33,947 bases of DNA from an uncultured Caryophanales bacterium (GCA_946412015.1 CAMKGA010000021.1:1-33947), one strand, 5' to 3'. Shown: positions 1 through 8,455, counted from the stretch's first letter. Made by a program: numbers and translations. Notes: generated by a model from the sequence alone, not told the origin.

Positions 1-474
1 TTGATAAATAATCGAAAAAATATCAATAAATACTTGACTTTATCTAAAGAGGTAACTAGTATAAGTAGAAAACCTAATAAGACAGTGTTTAAAGGAATGC
101 GCATTGTGTATGCCATATATGCTATTTTAGCATTAATCTTTTGTGCTTTAGTATTATTTGTGCCTAGCATATCAGAAGCATTCGAAAAGGCAATATCTGA
201 TGCATCTATATCTATAGGTGATATTAGTGTAAAAAACTTTTTAATTATTTCTTTAGCAATTAGTGCATTGTTTGATTTATGGTATTTTTATCTAATAAGT
301 AGATGTGCAGATGGCAAAAGTAAAGGTACACTTTTATTAGTACTTTTAGTACTTAGTGTAGTAAGTGGTGTTATTAATATTATTACTACAAAAACATTTT
401 CTGATATTGGTTTAGTAATTGATGCTGTAACATTATTTTATTTGATACTTTATAGAAGAGAAAATAATTCATAA
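1..474 (+). CDS. Small hypothetical membrane protein, possibly partial at the 5' end
   Basis: About 157 residues are readable from a TTG at base 1, so the true start may lie outside the window. The first ~30 residues are polar and basic. Four hydrophobic segments follow, at roughly residues 33-55, 78-100, 108-128 and 134-150, with a short basic tail. This describes a small four-helix integral membrane protein. I recognise no family motif and assign no function. A strong terminator follows it, and the next gene (a pseudopilin) has its own promoter, so it is not obviously co-transcribed with the pilin gene. Confidence 0.6.
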   Translation: MINNRKNINKYLTLSKEVTSISRKPNKTVFKGMRIVYAIYAILALIFCALVLFVPSISEAFEKAISDASISIGDISVKNFLIISLAISALFDLWYFYLISRCADGKSKGTLLLVLLVLSVVSGVINIITTKTFSDIGLVIDAVTLFYLILYRRENNS

Positions 475-491
475 TTAAATTTTTAAAAATG

Positions 492-528
492 CTGTTGTGA
501 TTTTTTAATAATTCACTACAGTTTTTTT
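492..528 (+). terminator. Rho-independent terminator after the membrane protein gene
   Basis: A 9-bp stem (492-500 with 513-521, one mismatch) is followed by seven T residues. Confidence 0.8.
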
Positions 529-545
529 ATTTAAATATTTTTTTC

Positions 546-574
546 TTGAAAAAGTATATATGATATGCTATAAT
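546..574 (+). promoter_or_regulatory. Sigma-A promoter of the first pseudopilin gene
   Basis: TTGAAA (546-551), a 17-nt spacer and TATAAT (569-574), with an extended -10 TG at 566-567. The start of transcription should lie near 581, just upstream of the Shine-Dalgarno at 586-592. Confidence 0.85.
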
Positions 575-598
575 CATGATTGAAGATAGGAGATGTGT

Positions 599-1828
599 AT
601 GAAAAAGAAAAGAGCGTTTACACTTATAGAACTAGTAGCAGTATTAGTAATACTAGCAATAATATCATTAATAGTAACACCACTAGTTATGAATATTATA
701 AAAAAATCTAAAGTATCTGCAGATATGAGAAGTATTGATGCATATGGAAGATCAGTTGAAATAGGAGTTGCTTCATATTTGCTAGATCATCAAGATTTTC
801 CAACTAGCTTTGAAGATATTACTGTAGAATATAGAGGAGCTAAAGTTGTATGTAGTGATGTAGCAGTTAATATGGACGGTAGTATATATTTAAATAAATG
901 TGCCGTAAATGGAACAATAGTTAAAGATTCAAAATCATCAACAGGATATTATCAATTTGGTAAAAAAACGGGAAGTTATATGTTTTATCACTTAGAAAAT
1001 GTAGATGATAATTCTAATCAACAATCTGGTAATTCTGGATCTAGTCAAGGAACTAGTCAAGTAGTTACTCCTGGTAGTTTAATAACATATGGAGGAGTTT
1101 CATTTTATGCTATACCATCAAATGTTAGTGGTTATACAGTTCTTGTAAAATCGCAACCATTAACTTATGATGATATTGTTGCGCTAAATACAGGAATTAG
1201 TGTTACAAACACAAATGGTTATGGTGCTATCCCATATTATACAGGTGATAATTGTAATAATACTGATTCTACTGGATGTAAGACAGACTATAATTCATCA
1301 AATGTTAAGATTGTAATCGATGCATGGGCTAGAAATCATTCAAGCAATTTAAAACCTGGTGAAGAATATAGTATTATGACTATTGAACAACTTGTAAATG
1401 GTGGTTATGTACTAAGTGATGGTAATTATGTAATTACTGATAAAGTAGATAGTAGCTTTTATGAACTTGGAATATCTTATTGGGCACTAGATACTAATGG
1501 AAATTTAGTATATTCAGGAAGTCGTACATTTAAAAATGTACCAGTATATGATATTGCTACTGTAAGACCAATTATAGTTGTAAAAACATCATCAATAAGA
1601 CCAAATAATTCAAATAATTATAGTGGTAATAACGGAAATAGTATTTCAAATAGTGGAATTAGTAATTCAAATAATACTAATAGTAATAATAATACATCTA
1701 ATCCTTATACTGTAGATAATATTATCATATATTTTGCGCTATTTGTTATTGTTGTATGTGTAACTATTTTAATTATTTACTTATTAAATAAAAATAAAGA
1801 TAAATTAAATAAAGAAGACAAAAAATAA
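599..1828 (+). CDS. Type IV pseudopilin with C-terminal membrane anchor
   Basis: A 409-residue protein with a class III (prepilin) leader: a short KKKR leader, then A|FTLIELVAVL and a long hydrophobic helix. The body (residues ~35-340) has a conserved Cys pair (VVCSD...LNKCAV) shared with the other two pseudopilins here, and a second domain ending in VRPII. An Asn/Ser-rich linker (~345-375) then leads to a second hydrophobic helix (~380-400) and a lysine-rich tail. That end is unusual, because pilins normally have only the N-terminal helix. The first ATG at 593 abuts the Shine-Dalgarno (586-592), so I chose the ATG at 599. The gene has its own promoter and terminator. Processing by the prepilin peptidase at 15186 is likely. 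Whether it is a pilus tip, minor subunit or cell-anchored adhesin is unknown. Confidence 0.85.
   Translation: MKKKRAFTLIELVAVLVILAIISLIVTPLVMNIIKKSKVSADMRSIDAYGRSVEIGVASYLLDHQDFPTSFEDITVEYRGAKVVCSDVAVNMDGSIYLNKCAVNGTIVKDSKSSTGYYQFGKKTGSYMFYHLENVDDNSNQQSGNSGSSQGTSQVVTPGSLITYGGVSFYAIPSNVSGYTVLVKSQPLTYDDIVALNTGISVTNTNGYGAIPYYTGDNCNNTDSTGCKTDYNSSNVKIVIDAWARNHSSNLKPGEEYSIMTIEQLVNGGYVLSDGNYVITDKVDSSFYELGISYWALDTNGNLVYSGSRTFKNVPVYDIATVRPIIVVKTSSIRPNNSNNYSGNNGNSISNSGISNSNNTNSNNNTSNPYTVDNIIIYFALFVIVVCVTILIIYLLNKNKDKLNKEDKK
638..700 (+). repeat. Pseudopilin N-terminal DNA repeat (copy 1 of 3)
   Basis: A 63-bp stretch encoding the hydrophobic N-terminal helix is nearly identical at 638-700, 12360-12422 and 17468-17530. 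Copies 1 and 3 differ at only about five bases. Silent positions are conserved as well as coded residues, which suggests recent duplication or gene conversion. Confidence 0.75.
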
Positions 1829-1844
1829 AAAATTTGTCTTTTTT
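1815..1844 (+). terminator. Terminator of the first pseudopilin gene
   Basis: An 8-bp stem AAGACAAA / TTTGTCTT (1815-1822 with 1833-1840) runs into a T tract. The stop codon lies in the loop. Confidence 0.8.
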
Positions 1845-1845
1845 A

Positions 1846-1873
1846 TTGACATTCAAATAACTAATATTATAAA
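1846..1873 (+). promoter_or_regulatory. Sigma-A promoter of the PRPP synthetase gene
   Basis: A perfect TTGACA (1846-1851), a 16-nt spacer and TATAAA (1868-1873). It lies just after the preceding terminator. Confidence 0.7.
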
Positions 1874-1905
1874 ATTAATATGTAATAGTAGGAGGTTTTA
1901 AGAGT

Positions 1906-3051
1906 ATGTTTTTTGATAAAATGCTTAATTATATTAATACTTTAAGATTTAAAAAAGATAGTGATTTAAAGTTAATCATTCCTGATAATTTTATTGAAGT
2001 AGGTAGAAAAATTAATACAAATATTAATAAAATAAAAAAAACTAGATGTGACTATATTGTTAGACCAGATTTAATTAGATTCAACAATGGTGAGGGAAAA
2101 TGCATATTTGAAGATTCAATTAGAGGAAAAGATGTATTTATTCTAAGTGATGTTTCTAATTATTCAGTTACATATGATTCTCAAATTGGACTTCACCATA
2201 TGATGCCTGATGAACATTTTCAGGATATAAAAAGGATGATCAATGCAACTTGTGGACATGCAAAAAGAGTAATTGTAGGTATGCCTTATATGTATCAGTC
2301 AAGACAAGATAAAAGAAATGGTAGAGAATCTCTTGATTTAGCTATGGCTCTTGGTGAATTAAAACATTATGGTGTATCAGAAATAATTACAGCAGATGTT
2401 CATAATAAATCTGCCTGTGATAATGCATCACCGCAAATGCCTATTAATAATTTTTATTGTAGTGATGATATTATTTTAAATTTAATTGAAAAAGAATATT
2501 TTGATTTTGAAAAATCAATGATAGGCAGCCCTGATTTTGGAGCAATTCCAAGAGCAAACTTTTATGCAGGTATTTTAGGAGGATTACCACTTGGAGTATT
2601 CTATAAACAAAGAGATTATAGTAAAGTAGAAGATGGATTAAATCCAATTAAGAAACATAAATTTTTATTTGACGGAGATATAGTTGGAAAAGATGTAATA
2701 ATAGTTGATGATATGATTGCAACAGGAGGATCAATACTAGATTCTGCAAAACAATTAAAAGAAAAAATGAAGGTTGATAGAGTTTTCTTAGTTGCTACTT
2801 TTGGACTTTTTACAAAAGGATATAAAATGTTTGATGAAGCATATAAAAATGGTGTTTTTGATAAATTATATGTAACTAATTTAAATTATGTTCCAAGTGA
2901 AATAAAAAATAAGCCATGGTTTGAAGAAGTTGATTGCTCTATGAAGCTTGCTAATATTATTTGTAATATTAATGAAGATAAACCAATAGGAAATCTACTT
3001 AATGCAAAGAAAGAAACTGTAGAAAAGATAAAAATGTTAAGAAAATATTAA
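1906..3051 (+). CDS. prs: Ribose-phosphate pyrophosphokinase (PRPP synthetase), long divergent form
   Basis: Makes PRPP from ribose 5-phosphate and ATP for nucleotide, His and NAD synthesis in the cytoplasm. The N-terminal half has the RQDKRNGRES segment, which corresponds to the RQDRR ATP-binding loop of the classical enzyme, followed by an ITADVHN motif near the TVDLH site. The PRPP-binding loop VDDMIATGGSI is at about residues 266-276. At 381 residues it is longer than the usual ~315, with an extra ~40 residues at the N-terminus and extensions at the C-terminus, so it belongs to a divergent subgroup. Some members of this wider group are annotated only as phosphoribosyltransferase-like. AGGAGG (1890-1895) supports the ATG. 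It is flanked by its own promoter and terminator, so it is monocistronic. Confidence 0.85.
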   Translation: MFFDKMLNYINTLRFKKDSDLKLIIPDNFIEVGRKINTNINKIKKTRCDYIVRPDLIRFNNGEGKCIFEDSIRGKDVFILSDVSNYSVTYDSQIGLHHMMPDEHFQDIKRMINATCGHAKRVIVGMPYMYQSRQDKRNGRESLDLAMALGELKHYGVSEIITADVHNKSACDNASPQMPINNFYCSDDIILNLIEKEYFDFEKSMIGSPDFGAIPRANFYAGILGGLPLGVFYKQRDYSKVEDGLNPIKKHKFLFDGDIVGKDVIIVDDMIATGGSILDSAKQLKEKMKVDRVFLVATFGLFTKGYKMFDEAYKNGVFDKLYVTNLNYVPSEIKNKPWFEEVDCSMKLANIICNINEDKPIGNLLNAKKETVEKIKMLRKY

Positions 3052-3061
3052 CATTTTTTTA
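3033..3061 (+). terminator. Terminator of prs
   Basis: An 8-bp perfect stem AATGTTAA / TTAACATT (3033-3040 with 3048-3055), a 7-nt loop and a T tract. It overlaps the end of the coding sequence. Confidence 0.8.
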
Positions 3062-3115
3062 TTATACATAATTTACTTTTTATTTACATGTATTTAACTT
3101 TTGTAATAAAATATA

Positions 3116-3144
3116 TTTAAAAAAATATAATATTTTGATATAAT
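3116..3144 (+). promoter_or_regulatory. Promoter of the phosphodiester glycosidase gene
   Basis: TTTAAA (3116-3121), a 17-nt spacer and TATAAT (3139-3144) with an extended TG at 3136-3137. Confidence 0.7.
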
Positions 3145-3171
3145 TAATTTAATTGTGAATAGAGGTTTGTT

Positions 3172-4914
3172 ATGAAAAAGAATTATGAAGAAGAATTAGA
3201 AAAAATTAATAAATATTTAGAAAGAGATGATGAAAGAAACAAGAATAATCCACTTTTAAATAATAATGGTACGAGATTAAGTAGACTTGATAAAGCAAAA
3301 AAAGAAATTGATAATAAAATAGAAGATGATGTAAAAGACTTAATTGATGATAATGATAAACCAAAAAGAACTAAAAGTGTTGAATATCAACCACATAAAA
3401 AATATAATATTATTTTTGCAATATCATTAATATCATTTTTCTTATTTTCATCATTATTTATTATATCAACTCATTCAACATTACTAGTAAAAAAACCATT
3501 TAATTATGTATCTATTGTAATTGCAATAATAACTTTTATTACTACTATAGTATCAATAGTATTAAAAATAACTCATAGAGATTTAGAAAAGGGTAATCAC
3601 AAATTTAATGTTAAACTTACTATTACAACAATAATTTTATCATTATTTATGTTGAGCATGATTGTTCTTTTAAATGTATTTGAGTTTTGGAATTACATAG
3701 ATATTTTATATGTAAGAAAGAAAAAAATACTTGTTTTATTATTAATTATAATATTTATTTTATTTGTAATATTTATTATTAGATTAATAATGCATAAAAG
3801 ATTTAAAGATAATACAAGAAGAGTATTATTAGCTCTTTTCTTAATATGTGCATGTAGTGGTTTTACTGGATTTATATTTACACTATATGGACCATTTACT
3901 GGTTTTAAAGAGTGGTTAATTACAACTGCAATGCCAACTATGGATCATCAAAAATATTGTAAATGGTTTTATAGTGATTCAGAAATAAATAAAATAATGA
4001 GTAAAAATTATATTGTTGAAAGTGGAGAATCTACTGACAAAGATTTAATTACTAAGGAAGTAACTAAAAAATATAAAGATGAATATGAAAGGCAAATATT
4101 AGAACATGAAGAAGGAGAACAGTATAAAATAATAAAATTAGAAGTAGCAGGTATGCCTGCATATTTAGCTGCAGTATATGATCCTACTATGATAAAAGTA
4201 GAGTATACTAAAGAGCTTGGATCACGTGGAGAATATGTTACTAAGATGGCTGAGAGAAATAATGGTATTTTAGCTATTAATGGTGGTGGATTTTTAGATC
4301 CAGGTGGAAGTAGCTGGGGAGGAACTCCTACTGGAATAACTATTTCAAATGGAAAAATTGTTACAAATAACGAATATGGCCTTGCGATTAATTCCGGAGG
4401 TGTAGTTGGATTTACAGAAGATGGAACACTTATGTTACTTAAAGTAAATACTGCAAAAGAAGCACTTAATCAAGGTGTTGTTAATGCTGTATCTTGGGGT
4501 CCATTCTTAATTGTAAATGGTGTATCATCTAAAATCAGCGGAAACGGTGGTTGGGGAATTGGTGCTAGAAGTGCAATTGGTCAACGTAAAGATGGTGTTG
4601 TATTATTCCTAGTAGTTGATAGTAATGCAAGTAGAACTAAAGGTGCAACTATGGGAGATTTAACAGATATAATGGAAAGATATGGAGCTGTTAATGCATC
4701 TAATTTAGATGGTGGAACATCAAGCGTTATAGTACTACCAAAACAAGTTGCAAAACAAGAATGGAATGCTCCTTGTACAGATTATTTTACAAATGCCTAC
4801 TGTGCAATTAATGATCCGATTGATTCAACAGGTACACATCAAACAAGATATATCGCAACATCATTTGTTGTACTTGATAAAAATGATACCACAAATACAA
4901 CAAGTCAATATTAG
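3172..4914 (+). CDS. Membrane-anchored phosphodiester glycosidase (NAGPA-domain) protein
   Basis: A 580-residue protein. An acidic/basic cytoplasmic N-terminus (~1-80) is followed by about five hydrophobic helices between residues ~80 and 245, then an extracellular C-terminal domain (~320-570). That domain matches the phosphodiester glycosidase family (NAGPA, PF09992): AINGGGFLDPGG, GTPTGITI, SWGPFLIVNG, GIGARSAIGQ and NASNLDGGTSS are its recognisable blocks. The family cleaves sugar-phosphodiester bonds (human uncovering enzyme) and occurs in bacterial envelope and exopolysaccharide proteins. An envelope role is inferred, and the bacterial substrate is unknown. The next gene downstream is a VanY-like carboxypeptidase separated by a short terminator-like hairpin, and the pair probably acts on the wall. 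The stop is TAG. Confidence 0.8.
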   Translation: MKKNYEEELEKINKYLERDDERNKNNPLLNNNGTRLSRLDKAKKEIDNKIEDDVKDLIDDNDKPKRTKSVEYQPHKKYNIIFAISLISFFLFSSLFIISTHSTLLVKKPFNYVSIVIAIITFITTIVSIVLKITHRDLEKGNHKFNVKLTITTIILSLFMLSMIVLLNVFEFWNYIDILYVRKKKILVLLLIIIFILFVIFIIRLIMHKRFKDNTRRVLLALFLICACSGFTGFIFTLYGPFTGFKEWLITTAMPTMDHQKYCKWFYSDSEINKIMSKNYIVESGESTDKDLITKEVTKKYKDEYERQILEHEEGEQYKIIKLEVAGMPAYLAAVYDPTMIKVEYTKELGSRGEYVTKMAERNNGILAINGGGFLDPGGSSWGGTPTGITISNGKIVTNNEYGLAINSGGVVGFTEDGTLMLLKVNTAKEALNQGVVNAVSWGPFLIVNGVSSKISGNGGWGIGARSAIGQRKDGVVLFLVVDSNASRTKGATMGDLTDIMERYGAVNASNLDGGTSSVIVLPKQVAKQEWNAPCTDYFTNAYCAINDPIDSTGTHQTRYIATSFVVLDKNDTTNTTSQY

Positions 4915-4937
4915 AAACTAGATATCTAGTTTCTTTT
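4913..4937 (+). terminator. Hairpin between the glycosidase gene and vanY
   Basis: A near-perfect palindrome (stem AGAAACTAG / CTAGTTTCT) is followed by TTTT. It may only partly terminate, since no clear promoter is visible before the gene at 4956. Confidence 0.6.
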
Positions 4938-4955
4938 AGAATATAAGAGGTCAAT

Positions 4956-6047
4956 ATGAAAAAAATAATAATTATAATAATAAGTATATTATTAATTATA
5001 GTACTTTCTATTTTATATGCATTTTATAATCCGTTTTTAACAATTTATTTAGTAGGAGATAAAGAATATACACTAAACTTAGAAGATAAGTATAATGAGA
5101 AGAAGGCAAAAGCTAATAGTTTAATATCTAATTTAGATAAAAAAATAAAAATAAGTGGTAAAGTAAATACTAAAAAGGTTGGAACGTATAAAATAAAATA
5201 TACAATTAAGTATTTATTTAAAAGTAAAAGTATATATAGAACTATTAAAGTAGTAGATAAAGTATCTCCAGAAATTAGATTAGAAGGCGGAGATATTGAA
5301 GTATACGTTAATGATAATTTTGAAGAACCAGGATATAGTGCAATAGATAATTATGATAAAGATATTACTGATAAAGTAAAGATTGAATCTAATTTAGATA
5401 ATACTAAAGTAGGGGATTATGAAATAAAATATACAGTATCTGATTCTAGTGGTAATAAAACAGAAAGTGTAAGAAAAGTTAAAGTAAAAGAAAAACCAGT
5501 TGTCGTAAAAAAAGAATCATCAGGATATAATGATGTAATTGTGAAATCAGAACCTACTTATATTAATGGAATTTTAATTGTAAATAAAAAATATGCTTTA
5601 CCTGCTGATTATAATCCTGGAGTTAATCCAGAAGCAGCATCTGCTTTAAACTTGTTACAACAAGGTGCTAGTGCAGCAGGATTTAGCATGCCACTTTTAT
5701 CAGGATTTAGATCATATACAACACAAAAAGCACTATATAATAGTTATGTTGCCGTTGATGGAGTAGAGGTTGCAGATACATATTCAGCACGTCCAGGACA
5801 TTCAGAACATCAATCAGGTCTTGCATTTGATGTTGGAAATATTGATTATGGCTATGGAGATACTCCAGCAGGAATGTGGCTTGCGAGTCATTGTCATGAG
5901 TATGGTTTTATAATTAGATACTTAAAAGGAAAAGAAAGCATTACAGGATATACTTATGAACCATGGCATATTAGATATGTAGGAGTTACTGTTGCAACAG
6001 AAATTCATACTAGAGCAATTACATTAGAAGAATATTTAGGTATATAA
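4956..6047 (+). CDS. VanY-type D-alanyl-D-alanine carboxypeptidase with Ig-like domains
   Basis: A secreted, membrane-anchored zinc peptidase that removes the terminal D-Ala from peptidoglycan stem peptides. Residues 1-24 are a signal anchor. Two Ig-like (DUF5011-type) modules follow at ~35-100 and ~105-178, the second with DNYDKDITDKV and GDYEIKYTVSDSSGN. The catalytic M15 domain covers ~200-363, with SGFRSY (249-254), SEHQSGLAFDVG (zinc ligands His285 and Asp292) and EPWHIRYVG (Glu335 catalytic, His338 zinc). All key residues are present. The Shine-Dalgarno AAGAGG precedes the ATG by six bases. It lies 41 nt after the phosphodiester glycosidase gene, consistent with an envelope role for both. 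Whether it trims D-Ala-D-Ala or cross-bridge peptides is not determined by the sequence. Confidence 0.88.
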   Translation: MKKIIIIIISILLIIVLSILYAFYNPFLTIYLVGDKEYTLNLEDKYNEKKAKANSLISNLDKKIKISGKVNTKKVGTYKIKYTIKYLFKSKSIYRTIKVVDKVSPEIRLEGGDIEVYVNDNFEEPGYSAIDNYDKDITDKVKIESNLDNTKVGDYEIKYTVSDSSGNKTESVRKVKVKEKPVVVKKESSGYNDVIVKSEPTYINGILIVNKKYALPADYNPGVNPEAASALNLLQQGASAAGFSMPLLSGFRSYTTQKALYNSYVAVDGVEVADTYSARPGHSEHQSGLAFDVGNIDYGYGDTPAGMWLASHCHEYGFIIRYLKGKESITGYTYEPWHIRYVGVTVATEIHTRAITLEEYLGI

Positions 6048-6075
6048 AAAATCGATATTAAATTATCGATTTTTT
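6047..6075. terminator. Bidirectional terminator between vanY and rnhC
   Basis: AAAAATCGAT and ATCGATTTTTT arms enclose a short AT loop. It serves both convergent genes and overlaps the rnhC stop. Confidence 0.8.
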
Positions 6076-7025
6076 AACATTTCTTCCACCTTTTTAGTGT
6101 TTTTAAAGTTTAGTTTTGCTATATCTTTAAGGTATTCTATACCTTTTTCTTTTGCTATAGAAAAAGCAACTTCATCAACCACATCAGATGCACCTTTAGG
6201 AAGAGTTATTCCTACTTTATCTGATAGTTTATCAAATTCTTTTATAAATATATATCTTGATATTAATGATGCAGCAGCTACTGCTAAATTTTTAGATTCT
6301 CCTTTAGTTAAAAATGTAATATTTTTAACAACATTAACACTATTTCTTAGATAATTATAATAAATAAAGTCTTTAGCAAATTCATCTACAATAATATAAT
6401 CATAATCTTTAATTTCTTCTTTTAAACTATATAGTACCTTATTATGTAATATAGCCTTAATTTTATTCATATTAAGTTCTTTATTATAATTATCATTATA
6501 TTCTTTATTAGACAAAATAACACTCTTATATGGAATTTTTTTAATAATTAATGGTACTATTTCTAATATTTTATCATCAGTTAATTTTTTAGAATCTTTA
6601 ACACCAAGTTCTTCTAAATATTTAATGTTATCTTTACTAACATAACTTGAAGTTACTACTATAGGTCCAAAATAATCTCCAGTTCCAACTTCATCAGAGC
6701 CAATACTAGATGAATTATATATTTTAGGATCAACTTTAATAGACTTATCTAATTTATCACTTTTATTAGATGATGAACTTTTAATATCAACCTTACCACT
6801 ATTAATTCTTTCTGTAGTAATCCAAAAATCACTAGCTAAATCAGCATCAGATCCTTGAAATACAACTTTACCAGATTCATATAAGGTAATTACAGTATCT
6901 CCATCCTTTGCTTGAAATTTCGCATAAGGTGGAGTTTTTTCTCTTTTGCACCAATCTAGCTCTTCATCCATCATTTTTTGTGTTTTTTCACATACTCTAA
7001 ATGTAATAACATTATTTTTTTTCAT
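6063..7025 (-). CDS. rnhC: Ribonuclease HIII
   Basis: Degrades RNA in RNA/DNA hybrids. A 320-residue protein with an N-terminal TBP-like substrate-binding domain (~1-80, including GKVVFQGSDADLAS, typical of RNase HIII rather than HII), a low-complexity Ser/Lys/Asp linker (~80-100) and a C-terminal RNase H fold. The family's catalytic start is IGSDEVGTGDYFGP (Asp111, Glu112). The later IIVDEFAKD segment supplies another acidic residue. The ATG is preceded by GAGGTG at good distance. It is transcribed divergently from the CvpA-like gene, an arrangement close to the rnhC-cvpA neighbourhood seen in other Firmicutes. Confidence 0.93.
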   Translation of the reverse strand: MKKNNVITFRVCEKTQKMMDEELDWCKREKTPPYAKFQAKDGDTVITLYESGKVVFQGSDADLASDFWITTERINSGKVDIKSSSSNKSDKLDKSIKVDPKIYNSSSIGSDEVGTGDYFGPIVVTSSYVSKDNIKYLEELGVKDSKKLTDDKILEIVPLIIKKIPYKSVILSNKEYNDNYNKELNMNKIKAILHNKVLYSLKEEIKDYDYIIVDEFAKDFIYYNYLRNSVNVVKNITFLTKGESKNLAVAAASLISRYIFIKEFDKLSDKVGITLPKGASDVVDEVAFSIAKEKGIEYLKDIAKLNFKNTKKVEEMLKNR

Positions 7026-7113
7026 AATTGCACCTCAGAACTATTCTATCACATTTTATAAAAAAATACTTTTATTTTACATATTTTTATAATATAATTT
7101 ACATGGTGATAGT

Positions 7114-7710
7114 ATGATTTTGTCATTGATTATTTTAATATTTATAGCTATGGGAGTAATAATAGGCGCAAAAAGAGGATTTACCTATCAATTAATTAAA
7201 ATGATAGGAACAATATTAATTATAATTATTGCTTACTTATTTAAAGATATGTTTGCGCACTTTTTAGCTAATAATTTAAATTTTATAAATTTAGATAAAA
7301 ATATAAGTATAATAATATATAAATTTATATCATTTACACTTCTTTTTATGATACTTAAATTTATTTTAATATTATTACTTAAAGTATCAAAAGTGTTTGA
7401 ACATATTTTAAATGCAACAATTATACTTGGAATACCTTCAAAAATACTAGGTGGAGTATTAGGCTTTATAGAGTATTATATATATGCATTTATTATTTTA
7501 TTAATACTATGTTTACCTATATTTAAAATAGATATAAATAAAAGTAAAGTTGCTAGTTATATTTTAAAAGATACACCAGTTATAAGTAAAAAAATAAATG
7601 GTGAATTTATAACAGAGCTAAAAGATATATTTAATAGTAAAAATATTAAAGAAAGTGATTATAAAGAAATACTTGAAAAATATAATATTATAAAGAAAAC
7701 TATTGATTAA
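7114..7710 (+). CDS. CvpA family membrane protein
   Basis: A 198-residue protein with four hydrophobic helices (~1-18, 27-48, 66-92, 115-138) and a polar C-terminal tail. The opening helix followed by GAKRGFTYQLIKMIG matches the CvpA/colicin V production family (PF02674), where a Gly-x-x-x-Gly/Arg-Gly stretch follows the first helix. Family function is poorly defined; members are linked to envelope integrity. Two overlapping TATAAT-like boxes lie at 7088-7098, but no good -35 is visible at the right spacing. GGTGAT is the Shine-Dalgarno. The location beside rnhC supports the call, since the Bacillus cvpA homologue lies near rnhC. Confidence 0.75.
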   Translation: MILSLIILIFIAMGVIIGAKRGFTYQLIKMIGTILIIIIAYLFKDMFAHFLANNLNFINLDKNISIIIYKFISFTLLFMILKFILILLLKVSKVFEHILNATIILGIPSKILGGVLGFIEYYIYAFIILLILCLPIFKIDINKSKVASYILKDTPVISKKINGEFITELKDIFNSKNIKESDYKEILEKYNIIKKTID

Positions 7711-7724
7711 TCAATAGTTTTTTT
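7696..7724 (+). terminator. Terminator of the cvpA-like gene
   Basis: A perfect 11-bp stem (7696-7706 with 7711-7721), a TTAA loop that contains the stop codon, and a T tract. Confidence 0.85.
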
Positions 7725-7729
7725 AATAA

Positions 7730-8145
7730 TTATTCAATTTGGATATTTAGATAATGTGAAAGCATATATAAATTATATATAGATATTTCAATTAATCCTT
7801 TCTCGTATCTGACTATACAAGGCTGAGTTACAGATAATAGTTTTGCAAGATCATCTTGCGAGATATTACTATCTTTTCTTTTTCTTTTAATATTTTTACC
7901 TAATGTTTTTAAATCTAATTCTTTGTACTATTTTTCCTTTTTTTATCATTAGAATTTCCTATAATATAATCAATACTATAGTTAAAATAATTTGCAAATT
8001 TAAATAATGATGATAATGGGGGATTGTTAATACCAAGTTCCTATAATGAATATGTAGATCTAGATACATTTAAGATTTTAGCCATTTCTTTTTGGGTTAT
8101 ATCATTATCTTCTCTAATGTTCTTCATTCTCTTTACATCATACAT
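7730..8145 (-). pseudogene. Decayed XRE-family transcriptional regulator(s) with two HTH units
   Basis: Read on the minus strand from ATG 8145, with AGGTGG upstream, the translation begins MYDVKRMKNIREDNDITQ, then KEMAKILNVSRSTYSL. This is a classic Cro/CI HTH. The next codon is TAG (8043-8041), exactly where XRE proteins have the Trp of a WE-x-G motif, so it is a one-base nonsense change from TGG. The reading continues ELGINNPPLSSLFKFANYF to about 7935, then the frame is lost. A second HTH in another frame (LGKNIKRKRKDSNISQDDLAKLL, then VTQPCIVRYEKG) runs to TAA at 7730. It could be one two-HTH protein or two fused genes. It is broken by at least one stop and one frameshift. Confidence 0.75.
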
Positions 8146-8208
8146 CAAACCACCTATATTAATTTTTGCATTTAAAAAATAATATAAGTATAATTGCTAT
8201 TTAGAGTT

Positions 8209-8445
8209 ATGAAAAAATGGAAAATATTGGTTTTTTTATCTGGTTATTATTATTGGACAATGAGTAAAAACGATTCAGTTGATAATAATGTTTGGTATGT
8301 TGGTTATGATGGTATATTAGGTGATGGGTACTGGGAAAAGGTATATAGTGTTAGTGATGGTGTAGGTGGAGATAGTTTTCATGGCAGTTATAGATTATTG
8401 ACAATAAGACCAGTTATAACACTAAAAAAATCGGCTCTAAACTAG
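8209..8445 (+). pseudogene. Orphan pseudopilin C-terminal fragment (cassette)
   Basis: Only ~79 residues are encoded. From about residue 13 they match the end of the pseudopilin at 12180-13298: GYYYWTMSKN here and NYYYWTMSQY there, then VW-V-x-DG, and a closing IRPVITLKK against VRPVITLSK. There is no prepilin leader, no hydrophobic helix and no Cys pair. The first dozen residues (MKKWKILVFLSG) have no counterpart in the sibling. It is therefore a 5'-truncated copy or a detached cassette. It sits between the broken XRE gene and dnaG with a terminator after it. TATAAT at 8189-8194 could be a chance promoter. It may act as a silent donor for recombination with intact pilin genes; that is inference only. 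Confidence 0.7.
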
Positions 8446-8455
8446 TAAATTTATA

